This document shows positions 1-6,740 of a stretch of DNA of 7,839 nt, piece by piece. The stretch's first letter is position 1, and every line of letters begins with the position of its first letter. Source of the DNA: Gammaproteobacteria bacterium (GTDB lineage Bacteria > Pseudomonadota > Gammaproteobacteria > GRL18); assembly GCA_024511395.1 (NCBI GenBank), contig JANELJ010000094.1, forward strand, positions 1 to 7,839, in the 5' to 3' direction. The notes beneath the pieces are model-generated. The model made no database searches, was not told where the DNA came from, and was given only the letters and a program-made list of their open reading frames with translations. Made by a program: the position numbers and the translations under genes.

Positions 1-113
1 CTTTTGTGGCTCAAAATTATTTCCGGTTTGATGGGGTCTTTTATCAAACCGGGGCAATCAGCTGCTTTAAACCTGGCTTGATGTCAGGCTTAAAACGGTA
101 TTATTCAGGTTGA
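1..113 (+). CDS. Possible C-terminal end of an unidentified protein, cut by the window edge
   Basis: A plus-strand frame is open from the left edge (first whole codon at 3) to a TGA at 111-113, about 36 residues. The peptide has a protein-like, aromatic-rich composition, for example NYFRFDGVFYQTG followed by a basic end, LKRYYSG. If real, it is the tail of a gene converging on the glycosyltransferase, with an 18-base gap between the two stops. An open frame this short can arise by chance, and a second plus-strand frame is also open from the edge to a stop at 79-81. I do not recognise the family. The inverted repeat at 23-52 lies inside this frame. Confidence 0.3.
   Translation, partial: FVAQNYFRFDGVFYQTGAISCFKPGLMSGLKRYYSG
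23..52. repeat. Perfect 10-bp inverted repeat with a 10-base loop
   Basis: CCGGTTTGAT at 23-32 is matched exactly by ATCAAACCGG at 43-52, around the loop GGGGTCTTTT. In plus-strand RNA the stem can grow by two U-G pairs at its base (21-22 with 53-54). It lies about 80 bases past the stop of the minus-strand glycosyltransferase, so it could help end that operon. Neither strand has a clean T-run directly after the stem, so it is not a textbook Rho-independent terminator. It may instead be a small repeat element or a structure within a coding end. Confidence 0.5.
67..93. repeat. Second, imperfect inverted repeat past the glycosyltransferase gene
   Basis: TTAA-a-CCTG at 67-75 faces CAGG-c-TTAA at 85-93 across a nine-base loop, with one mismatch (71 against 89). 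The stem is therefore eight pairs broken by one mispair. It lies between the stop of the glycosyltransferase gene and the stronger hairpin at 23-52. The pair of hairpins may protect or end the minus-strand transcript. No T-run follows, so the role is a guess. Confidence 0.25.
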
Positions 114-131
114 ACTACTTATATTTGCAGT

Positions 132-1184
132 TTATGTTATATTTTTTGTCAGGGTATTTAATTCTTTTATATATTTATCTTTAAGTAATGACGGTGAAAT
201 AATAGATTTAACTCCTTTTTTTTGTATTAAATTGAATAACGGAAAGTTCCTCTCTTTTAGGTTAATTAAGGATTTTTTTAACATTTCACTTTGAACAGAC
301 TCAGGAAATTGGTGAGTAGAGTAGATGGCTTTACAAATTTCAATATAAAACTGACGTAACTGCTTTTTATTCGGTAATTTTCTTGAACGTAATTTCAGGT
401 ATAGGCGGTGATGCCATGGAGGTTTTGGTATTTTAAATTCTAATTTAAAAAAATCATTTCTTGCATTTTCGGAAAATAAATCTTTATGTGTATTAAGAAA
501 TGATCGGGCTATAGCTCGATAAATATCTTTTCTTGACCAATAGTGATGGATAATACTCTTATGTTGTATCGGTTTTATTTTATTACTAAATATAGATGCG
601 GCTAATGCAAACTGCTCTGTATGAAATAATCTGCCTGATAAGTTGTATATTTGATCAATTATAATAAGGCTCTGTTTTATAATTCTTTTATTGTTTTTAG
701 TTATGCCAATAATACCAGAATTAATGTGCCGCATATCATCTGTAATATTGTAATGAGATACAAGAAATTCTCTACAGGTGTTGTAGTATGAATCAGGCGT
801 TTGATTCCATTTTTGATATATTTTATCTACCAGTATGGAGTTTTGATCAATTAATTTAAATAAGTTTTCGGGATCTTTTTTAAATATAGTATCTGTATCA
901 ATAAGTATGGTTTTATCTGCCTTGTCGATTACATAAAGTAATGCTTCAGGCTTGCTTCTATGGTGATAATTCTCCTTTCCTGACCATGCTGATAATTGGT
1001 GTTGAGTAATGATTTTTATTGTTACAGGAAACCCCTTAAAAAACTCAGGAGTATCTGTGATAATAACAATGTTAAGAGTGTTGTTATTTTTTGATGATTG
1101 GTAAATAGCACTTACTATGCTGAACCTGGCTTCATCAATAATATTTTGATTATTGCCGTAAACTAAATAAACTAATTGATTCAT
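132..1184 (-). CDS. Glycosyltransferase, GT-A-like, probable LPS core or surface-sugar enzyme
   Basis: A 350-residue protein with no signal peptide or clear membrane segment, so cytoplasmic or peripheral on the inner membrane. The first 230 residues look like a nucleotide-sugar transferase of GT-A type. They open with a beta-strand start (LVYLVYG, 4-10). A DTD motif follows at 96-98 in the setting KTILIDTDTIF, the usual metal and sugar-nucleotide site. Further along are HINSGIIGI (153-161), HTEQFALA (188-195) and HHYW (213-216), which resemble acceptor or catalytic segments of GT8-like enzymes. Residues 245-345 are rich in Lys and Arg and could bind the anionic membrane face or LPS core. The gene overlaps the waaL stop by four bases (ATGA), so it is probably the last gene of the kinase-waaL operon, and a weak ACAGG lies about ten bases before its ATG. 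Sugar donor and acceptor cannot be told. The general class is likely; the exact family is uncertain. Confidence 0.75.
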   Translation of the reverse strand: MNQLVYLVYGNNQNIIDEARFSIVSAIYQSSKNNNTLNIVIITDTPEFFKGFPVTIKIITQHQLSAWSGKENYHHRSKPEALLYVIDKADKTILIDTDTIFKKDPENLFKLIDQNSILVDKIYQKWNQTPDSYYNTCREFLVSHYNITDDMRHINSGIIGITKNNKRIIKQSLIIIDQIYNLSGRLFHTEQFALAASIFSNKIKPIQHKSIIHHYWSRKDIYRAIARSFLNTHKDLFSENARNDFFKLEFKIPKPPWHHRLYLKLRSRKLPNKKQLRQFYIEICKAIYSTHQFPESVQSEMLKKSLINLKERNFPLFNLIQKKGVKSIISPSLLKDKYIKELNTLTKNIT

Positions 1185-2431
1185 AAATTGTTAGCCTGTA
1201 GCTTTTGGTTATTTTTTAATCTTCGATATTCGACTGTAAATAAAATAGCAATAGGTAACCAAAAAAGAAACCATTGTTCTTTAGGGCGAGTAAAAATGTT
1301 AGTACTTTCCGTTATGCCAGAAATGATACCGTATATAAGCATAGCTGCACCAACCTGGCTTAAAAATGAAAGTTTATTTTTTCTATAAATATTAAACATT
1401 GATACTAACAAACTAATCCAAAGTATAAATCCTATTACCCCAAAGTTGTATATAATTCCTAGGTGTTGGTTATGTATATTATTAAATCTTAATCCTTGTT
1501 CTTTAATATATATTGAAATCTTAGTTCCTAATCCATGTCCAAAAAAGAGATTGTTTTTAATTTGTTCCAGAGAAGAAGACCATATTTCTGGCCGTAATGA
1601 AAAACCTCGTTTTATTATAATATCTGGTTGAAAGATAAGTGTTGTAAGTAGAATTATAGTAATTATTGCCAGTAAGTATAATATTTTTTTACTTTTATGG
1701 ATCAATAAAAGAAATATTAGTGATGTACCTAAGGCGACAAATGATGCTCTTGAATTAGTTAAAATAATAAAACTTATTAAAATTATAAATAATAAAATCA
1801 AAATAATGTTCTGTTTTAGATTATGTTTGATACTGAAAAAGTAATAAATAAGAAAGACACTAATTGGACCATAAATGTGAGTTGACCATATTGGATTAGA
1901 AAGGTTGCCGATGCCTATTATGCGATAAGAATAATCTCTGCTTTCTACTATATAGGCAGTATAAAATGCATATAATGCACCTATTGATAAAATAAATGCT
2001 GTTATAATGAATAACTGCTGAAGTCTTTTTTTACTGCTTTGTTCAATTAAAATAATAGAAAAAATAAATAATAAAATATTTAAAAGTTTTTTTACATATT
2101 TTATATCATTAATATCTGTCGTATTCCATAATAAGCTGGCTAAGACAAAACAGAAGAAAAGCAATAAGATTAAAAATGCTTTAGAATGAAGCATTAACAT
2201 AAATATATTTCTTTGAAAAAAAAGCAGTAAAATGAGAGTTGGAATTATTAAAAACAAATAGGTCTGTGTATGATATGCACTAAAGCTGGAGAAGTATAAA
2301 ATACCAGTTGAAAAAAATACAAAGCCTAATGGTAAAATATAGTTTGTTATAAAAGATTCTATATTGAAGTTTTTTTGGTTCACTATATATTCACTTACTG
2401 GATGTTTTAATGAATGTTTAGTTGCATGCAT
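1181..2431 (-). CDS. waaL: O-antigen ligase (WaaL, Wzy_C family)
   Basis: A 416-residue polytopic inner-membrane protein with roughly ten to twelve hydrophobic segments, the first near residues 27-50. WaaL moves O-antigen or a similar polymer from undecaprenyl diphosphate to the lipid A-core on the periplasmic side. Family signs are TNSRASF (225-231) at the end of a membrane segment, then a long hydrophilic loop with RPEIW (280-284), FFGHGLG (296-302) and IHNQHLG (319-325), followed by the closing membrane helices. R228, R280 and H320 are the best candidates for the essential Arg and His residues described for WaaL enzymes. Length fits the family. The related polymerase Wzy shares this fold, but the place beside msbA and core genes favours the ligase. 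The chosen ATG overlaps the kinase gene by 14 bases, has no good Shine-Dalgarno, and gives a polar N-terminus of about 25 residues, so a later start is possible. The gene is extremely A+T rich; 1741-1800 has only 8 G or C in 60. Confidence 0.82.
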   Translation of the reverse strand: MHATKHSLKHPVSEYIVNQKNFNIESFITNYILPLGFVFFSTGILYFSSFSAYHTQTYLFLIIPTLILLLFFQRNIFMLMLHSKAFLILLLFFCFVLASLLWNTTDINDIKYVKKLLNILLFIFSIILIEQSSKKRLQQLFIITAFILSIGALYAFYTAYIVESRDYSYRIIGIGNLSNPIWSTHIYGPISVFLIYYFFSIKHNLKQNIILILLFIILISFIILTNSRASFVALGTSLIFLLLIHKSKKILYLLAIITIILLTTLIFQPDIIIKRGFSLRPEIWSSSLEQIKNNLFFGHGLGTKISIYIKEQGLRFNNIHNQHLGIIYNFGVIGFILWISLLVSMFNIYRKNKLSFLSQVGAAMLIYGIISGITESTNIFTRPKEQWFLFWLPIAILFTVEYRRLKNNQKLQANNL

Positions 2432-3083
2432 TCAGTTTCATGTACTTTATTCTTTGTAAGAAATAATGCTTAAAAATTGCGTTTTTGATAGGACAATGTT
2501 GCAAATAACTTTGTTCAATGATACTGCTATCCAATATAAAATCCACATCTTCTCTGACACGAAAAATATGCTTAAGATTACGTATTCGCTTGAAAAAACC
2601 CAGAGAAAACGGGCTGATACTCATATCTGAAACATCGATCAATCCGAATTCTTTTTCAGGGGTATAAACAATATTGCCAAAATGAGCGGATCGAAAAAAT
2701 ACGCCTTTATTATGCATTCTGGCCAGGAAAATACCGAATTTTTCAAGGAATTCAGGGGAAGTTCCATGTTGCTGCATATATTCTCTTACTGTTAACCCCT
2801 TGAGAGGCTTGTAATGAACGGCTGTTCTTTTTAAATCAGATATTTTATATAAATCAATTATTGTAACGGTAGGTATGCCAATTTTTTTAAGGCACCTGAC
2901 ATTGCGGGCAAAACGCCTGGCTGGTGAATATAGTGTTGCCTGGGATATAAAACGTTTGACACGAAATAGTTTTATAATAGATTGATCATTTAAAGCAAGG
3001 ACTTTGTCACCAAATTCATCACAACTTAAAATACTGGAATCTACAGTTAACTGTTGGTATTCATTCAGGCTTAAATTATGCAT
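2418..3083 (-). CDS. Kinase-fold protein of the LPS core kinase (WaaP/Kdo kinase-like) group, with a degenerate catalytic loop
   Basis: A 221-residue soluble protein with a small protein-kinase-like fold. K38 in SIIKLFR fits the ATP-binding lysine. The catalytic-loop region reads HNKGVFFRSAHFGNIVY (124-140), and D150 in LIDVSD matches the metal-binding Asp of DFG. The match to HRDLKPSN puts F130-R131-S132 where His-Arg-Asp should be, while N137 is kept. The helix Glu that pairs with the lysine is also not obvious. By established knowledge such small kinases near core genes phosphorylate heptose or Kdo on the inner core. Similar proteins, sometimes named toluene tolerance proteins, sit between msbA and waaL in Pseudomonas as I recall. 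Whether this one is active, uses other residues or is a pseudokinase is unknown. It is the first gene of the minus-strand operon, overlaps waaL by 14 bases, and has no clear Shine-Dalgarno before its ATG. Confidence 0.68.
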   Translation of the reverse strand: MHNLSLNEYQQLTVDSSILSCDEFGDKVLALNDQSIIKLFRVKRFISQATLYSPARRFARNVRCLKKIGIPTVTIIDLYKISDLKRTAVHYKPLKGLTVREYMQQHGTSPEFLEKFGIFLARMHNKGVFFRSAHFGNIVYTPEKEFGLIDVSDMSISPFSLGFFKRIRNLKHIFRVREDVDFILDSSIIEQSYLQHCPIKNAIFKHYFLQRIKYMKLNACN

Positions 3084-3118
3084 CTAGAGATTGTATCAAT
3101 TAATTAGTTTTAGTGTTT

Positions 3119-3147
3119 TTTACAATTCTGCAATTATCCCATACCAA
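3119..3147 (+). promoter_or_regulatory. Weak candidate promoter for msbA
   Basis: TTTACA at 3119-3124 matches the -35 consensus at five of six positions. TACCAA lies 17 bases further on at 3142-3147 but matches the -10 consensus at only three positions. It overlaps the minus-strand candidate at 3126-3141, so the two divergent transcripts may compete if both promoters are real. The evidence is slight. Confidence 0.18.
3126..3141 (-). promoter_or_regulatory. Candidate extended -10 promoter for the kinase-waaL-glycosyltransferase operon
   Basis: Read on the minus strand, TGG-GATAAT covers 3141 down to 3133. It matches five of six bases of the -10 box, with a TGn extension before it. Initiation would fall near 3126, giving a leader of about 42 bases before the kinase ATG. 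No good -35 box is seen at the usual distance, which extended -10 promoters can tolerate. The whole divergent spacer is A+T rich, so chance matches are expected. Confidence 0.35.
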
Positions 3148-3191
3148 CAATCAAAAAGACCAGTAAATACGTAAATTCATTAAGTTATGAT

Positions 3192-4997
3192 ATGATCAGG
3201 CTTTTTAAATCCATGGAAATATCAGTGTCCGAACAAGAGAAACCATCTGGTTTAAAGGTTTACATCCGTCTTTTAAAATACGTTAAGCCCCACTGGAAAA
3301 TATTTGTATTAAGTATTTTGGGATATTTAATGTACTCCAGTTCCCAGCCCCTACTGGCTTCTATCGCAGGCTGGCTAGCTGATGCAGTTTATACCAAAGA
3401 GCCTTCAGCGGTTTACTTGATCCCTTTATCTTTATTGGGTATTTATGTTTTGCGTGGTACGGGTAGTTTTATTGGTAACTATTTTCTGGCTAAAGTATCT
3501 AATTCTATTGTGCATTCCATGCGTAATGACCTGTTTGACAAGCTGATTTTACTGCCTAATGGCTTTTATGAGCAACATAATTCAGGGCATCTGATCTCCT
3601 TAATCACCTTTAATGTTACCCAGGTCACCGGGGCGGCTACGGATGCCGTCAAGGTGGTGATCCGGGAAGGCATTGCTGTTATTGCCTTGCTGGGGTATCT
3701 GTTTTATCTTAACTGGCAGTTGTCTCTGGCCTTTCTGGCTGTAGCTCCCCTTATTGGCTTTGTGGTCAGCTATGCCAGTAAACGTTTTAAAAAACTCAGC
3801 AAGAAAATTCAGGTTTCCATGGGGGATTTAACTCACGTTTCCTCAGAGGCCATTGGTGGTTATAAAGAGGTCAAAAGTTTCAGCGGCCAGGAGTATGAAA
3901 AACAACGTTTTCATAAAGCCAGTAAGAATAATTACCAGCAGAATATGAAAATGGTGCTGACCTCTTCAATCAATACCCCTATATTGCAGATGATAGTGGC
4001 TCTGGCATTGGCTTTACTGGTATTTCTGGCACTTTCATTTACGGGAGACATGGATCCCGCTGCTTTTATTACATATATTACAGCGGCTGGTCTTCTACCC
4101 AAACCCATACGCCAGCTAAGTGAAGTGAATTCAACAATACAACGGGGGATTGCTGCCTCTGAGAGTATTTTTGAGTTGATTGATCAGCAGGCTGAACAGG
4201 ATAACGGTTCCCTGACTATTGATAGAGCGGTGGGTAAACTGGAGTTTAAAAACCTGACCTTTACTTATCCAGCATCAGATAAAGTGATATTAAAGGATCT
4301 TAATTTAATTATTGAACTTGGACAAACAGTTGCTCTGGTTGGTCATTCTGGTAGTGGTAAATCAACCATAGCTAACCTGATACCCCGTTTTTATGATGCA
4401 TCGCAGGGCGAGATCCTGCTGGATGACCGATCGTTAAAGGATTACAAATTGAGTAATTTGCGTGATCAGATTGCTTTTGTAAGCCAGCAGGTGACTTTAT
4501 TTAATGACACCATTGAAAAAAATATTGCCTATGGTTCTTTGAGTAAACACAGCAGAGAAGAGGTTATTAAGGCCGCAGAGCTGGCTTATGCTATGGAGTT
4601 TATAAATGAGCAGTCAGATGGGCTGGATACCTTAGTCGGGGAAGACGGGGTGCTGTTATCCGGCGGCCAGCGTCAGCGTCTGGCAATAGCCCGGGCTCTG
4701 TTAAAAGATGCACCTATCCTTATTCTGGATGAAGCTACCTCGGCACTGGATACCGAATCTGAGCGTAAAATCCAGGCTGTCCTGGACAATGTGATGCAGG
4801 GCAGAACCACTCTGGTGATTGCCCACCGTCTGTCTACTATAGAAAATGCTGATCTTATTGTGGTAATGGATCACGGCTGCGTGGTAGAACAGGGCAGCCA
4901 TAATGAATTACTGGAGAAAAATGGCTATTACAGTAATCTGCATAACAGTCAGTTACTGGAAAATGACACACCAGATAGAAGGCTGGAACAAAAATAA
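3192..4997 (+). CDS. msbA: Lipid A-core flippase, ABC transporter MsbA
   Basis: A 601-residue fused ABC exporter of the normal MsbA length that works as a homodimer in the inner membrane. It uses ATP to flip lipid A-core from the cytoplasmic to the periplasmic leaflet. The membrane domain spans about residues 30-330. It includes the pseudomonad-like stretches SGHLISLITFNVT (131-143), GAATDAVKVVIREG (147-160) and ITAAGLLPKPIRQLSEV (296-312). The ATPase domain has Walker A GHSGSGKST (384-392), a Q-loop at 432-433, the signature LSGGQ (489-493), Walker B ILILDEATSALD (509-520) with catalytic E514, and the switch H545. All key residues are present. Two starts compete: ATG 3192 with a weak upstream TAAG, and the in-frame ATG at 3213, which gives an N-terminus closer in length to Pseudomonas MsbA. 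The gene stands alone on the plus strand, divergent from the waaL operon and convergent with the acyltransferase operon. Confidence 0.95.
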   Translation: MIRLFKSMEISVSEQEKPSGLKVYIRLLKYVKPHWKIFVLSILGYLMYSSSQPLLASIAGWLADAVYTKEPSAVYLIPLSLLGIYVLRGTGSFIGNYFLAKVSNSIVHSMRNDLFDKLILLPNGFYEQHNSGHLISLITFNVTQVTGAATDAVKVVIREGIAVIALLGYLFYLNWQLSLAFLAVAPLIGFVVSYASKRFKKLSKKIQVSMGDLTHVSSEAIGGYKEVKSFSGQEYEKQRFHKASKNNYQQNMKMVLTSSINTPILQMIVALALALLVFLALSFTGDMDPAAFITYITAAGLLPKPIRQLSEVNSTIQRGIAASESIFELIDQQAEQDNGSLTIDRAVGKLEFKNLTFTYPASDKVILKDLNLIIELGQTVALVGHSGSGKSTIANLIPRFYDASQGEILLDDRSLKDYKLSNLRDQIAFVSQQVTLFNDTIEKNIAYGSLSKHSREEVIKAAELAYAMEFINEQSDGLDTLVGEDGVLLSGGQRQRLAIARALLKDAPILILDEATSALDTESERKIQAVLDNVMQGRTTLVIAHRLSTIENADLIVVMDHGCVVEQGSHNELLEKNGYYSNLHNSQLLENDTPDRRLEQK

Positions 4998-5042
4998 AAA
5001 TATACGGTTATTTTCTGAAGAAGCAGTATAATTTTATTTTTT
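4998..5042 (+). terminator. Possible weak terminator between the convergent msbA and acyltransferase genes
   Basis: The two stops are only 36 bases apart. TATAC at 5001-5005 can pair with GTATA at 5026-5030, with a small inner TTC/GAA pairing. The sequence then becomes T-rich on the plus strand (from 5031, within the end of the acyltransferase gene). The stem is short and A+T rich, so termination would be weak. The flanking A-run could let it act in both directions. Confidence 0.28.
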
Positions 5043-5927
5043 ATATAACTTTTCTTCCCCTTCAGGACGTTTTTTAAACCGCTTATAGGTCCACTGATAT
5101 TGTGTCGGTTGTTCACGTACACACATTTCCACCGCCTGATTCAAAGCGGTTGCCGCAGCAACAGGCTCCCTATTCAATATACCTTGCTCATCTACCGGAT
5201 GAATGCGGGTAATAAAACCCTGCCCACGGGGCAGGCGGTCGGCATAGGCAATAACAATACCGGCACCGGTTTTTTCAGCCAGTTTATGTACCAGTGTCAT
5301 GGTGTTGGCTTCAATACCGAAAAAAGGCGCAAAAACCCCGCCGTTACCCGGATTCTGATCGGGTAAAATACCGGTCATATTCTCTTTTCTTAAAGTTCTG
5401 TACAGTAGTTTTACCCCGGATGTGGTGGTAGGTGCCAGGGTATTGCCGGTACGCAGTCGGGCCTGAATTAGAAACTGGTCAAACTCCTTGAGCCGGGGCG
5501 GGCGGTACAGGCTGGTCATAGGAGCTATGCTCTGAGCCAGCATACCCAGAAATTCCCATTGACCCAGGTGCGGTGTCAGAGCAATTACACCTCGTCCCTG
5601 AGCTCGTATATTGTCGATATGTTCACGTCCGACTACGCCTTTATCCAGTCGCCACATTCGTTTCAGGGGCCAGAACCACATAGGGCCCATTTCCAGCAGG
5701 GTTTTGCTGCTTTCAATCAGACTCTGGTGTAATAATTTATCTCTTTCGGAGGCGGATAATTCAGGAAAACACAAAGTCAGATTTTGTTGTGCAACTTTTC
5801 TGCTGTTATTGGGTAAGTGATATAAAACAGAGCCGATAATAAAACCCATACCATGCAGTACAGGCAGGGGAAACCAAGATAGAAATTTAAGTCCGGCAAT
5901 AGCTAGTTGGCTTTTATTTAGGCTCAT
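5034..5927 (-). CDS. LpxL/HtrB-family lipid A secondary acyltransferase (second copy in the window)
   Basis: A 297-residue enzyme of the LpxL/LpxM acyltransferase family. These pass an acyl chain from acyl-ACP to a hydroxyl of a primary chain on Kdo-lipid A at the cytoplasmic face of the inner membrane. Residues 8-36 are hydrophobic and would anchor it. The catalytic HX4E motif is HLGQWE, with H120 and E125. Other family blocks are LYRPPR (140-145), LPDQNPGNGGVFAPFFG (188-204) and the closing QWTYKRFKKRPEGE (278-291). Length is normal and no key residue is missing. The LPDQ...GVFAPFFG and TMTL segments recall the HtrB1-type enzymes of Pseudomonas, but chain length and position of transfer cannot be read. 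It is the last gene of the minus-strand operon, 33 bases after inaA. No Shine-Dalgarno is visible. A direct repeat and a 13-codon upstream reading frame overlap its start. Confidence 0.88.
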   Translation of the reverse strand: MSLNKSQLAIAGLKFLSWFPLPVLHGMGFIIGSVLYHLPNNSRKVAQQNLTLCFPELSASERDKLLHQSLIESSKTLLEMGPMWFWPLKRMWRLDKGVVGREHIDNIRAQGRGVIALTPHLGQWEFLGMLAQSIAPMTSLYRPPRLKEFDQFLIQARLRTGNTLAPTTTSGVKLLYRTLRKENMTGILPDQNPGNGGVFAPFFGIEANTMTLVHKLAEKTGAGIVIAYADRLPRGQGFITRIHPVDEQGILNREPVAAATALNQAVEMCVREQPTQYQWTYKRFKKRPEGEEKLYKK

Positions 5928-5955
5928 CGTTTAAAACTTGTCGTTTAAAGCTCAT
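5922..5955. repeat. Short direct repeats around the start codon of the second acyltransferase
   Basis: TCGTTTAAA occurs at 5927-5935 and again at 5941-5949. GCTCAT occurs at 5922-5927 and 5950-5955. On the minus strand this gives two ATGAGC starts 28 bases apart. The upstream one is out of frame and opens a 13-codon frame (5955 down to 5914) that runs past the acyltransferase ATG. This could be a remnant of a small duplication or a leader that affects translation, or it may mean nothing. Confidence 0.35.
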
Positions 5956-5960
5956 AATTG

Positions 5961-6740
5961 TCAGTCAGTATGCTCTAATAATGTTCTGAGTTTGTGTCCT
6001 AGACGTGTTTGTTGCAGATCCTGGCCGGTGGTCAGATAATTTTGGATCAGAATTTCAATGGCCTGTTTGCTGATCGGTGCCCGGCGGCGAATAATACGAG
6101 ACAGATCATTCATACGAACCAGGTAAGCAAAGGGAAACCATTTCAGCTTTTCCAGATCAATAAAATGGACATCCACAGTATCACCTTCCGCTTTTACAAA
6201 AAAGTGCTTGGGGTACAAACTGCCGTGACGAAAATGGGCATCGTGCAGTCGCCGGGTATGCTGGCCGGCCAGCTGCATAATTTTTTTGGTCAGCCTGTCA
6301 TCCACCGGTTGGTCATCAGCAAAAAAGGACTCAAAGCTCTCATAACCTTCCAGTGACAGGGTAACCAGAATACTCTGGCTTTTGCTACTGATTTGACGCT
6401 CACCGTAGTAAAGTGTGGTCAGGGTTGGAATATTATGCTGGTTCAGGCGTTGTATATTGATATATTCCCGGCGGAAAGTGGGTACACCGCTAAACGGGTG
6501 ACACAGGGTTTTATAATTATGATTTTCCTGGCGTTTAATAAACACCCAGGTAGTATTCCCATGGGTATCCGTCAGGGGGTATTTTATTACACCACTCCAG
6601 CCGTTTCTGCGGTAATTAGGCGGTTCAAACCATTCACTTTCCAGTACCCACAGTGCTTCAAACTGCTCCAGATTGTTCTGTTTAAACAGACTTTGCCAGC
6701 TGTGTTCTGGAAAATAATCTTTTAAATATGGCTGGCTCAC
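5961..6740 (-). CDS. inaA: InaA, kinase-fold protein of the LPS kinase group
   Basis: A 259-residue soluble protein that closely follows the pattern of E. coli InaA. It shows EWFEPPNYRRNGWSGV (36-51), VFIKR (66-70) with the presumed ATP lysine K69, PTFRREY (87-93) with helix Glu E92, and HGSLYPKHFFVK (172-183). FIDLEK (193-198) follows, with D195 in the DFG-Asp place. The family is related to Kdo and heptose kinases (KdkA, WaaP), but InaA itself has no firmly proven reaction to my knowledge; E. coli inaA is known as weak-acid inducible. The HRD Asp is S174 and the following Asn is H179, so the catalytic loop is non-standard, as in E. coli InaA. It starts with GTG at 6740-6738, overlapping the stop of the upstream acyltransferase by four bases (GTGA), so translation is probably coupled. 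Its place between two lipid A acyltransferases supports a role in lipid A or inner-core modification or its control. Confidence 0.8.
   Translation of the reverse strand: MSQPYLKDYFPEHSWQSLFKQNNLEQFEALWVLESEWFEPPNYRRNGWSGVIKYPLTDTHGNTTWVFIKRQENHNYKTLCHPFSGVPTFRREYINIQRLNQHNIPTLTTLYYGERQISSKSQSILVTLSLEGYESFESFFADDQPVDDRLTKKIMQLAGQHTRRLHDAHFRHGSLYPKHFFVKAEGDTVDVHFIDLEKLKWFPFAYLVRMNDLSRIIRRRAPISKQAIEILIQNYLTTGQDLQQTRLGHKLRTLLEHTD

Noticed and set aside
1176..1631. Plus-strand open frames at 1176-1388 and 1446-1631
   Set aside because: They lie wholly or almost wholly opposite waaL, have no family features, and the minus-strand gene explains the sequence.
1181..2431. The polytopic protein as the O-antigen polymerase Wzy
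   Set aside because: The fold is shared, but the place next to msbA, a core kinase-like gene and a glycosyltransferase, and the HN/RPxxW loop pattern, favour WaaL; Wzy is not fully excluded.
4701..4901. Minus-strand open frame inside msbA
   Set aside because: It is antisense to the Walker B and H-loop region of a well-supported ATPase and shows no protein-like features.
5100..5820. Plus-strand open frames at 5100-5366 and 5611-5820
   Set aside because: They are antisense to conserved acyltransferase motifs.
6009..6725. Two plus-strand frames of 110-115 residues opposite inaA
   Set aside because: inaA matches a known family along its length; these frames are its antisense shadows.
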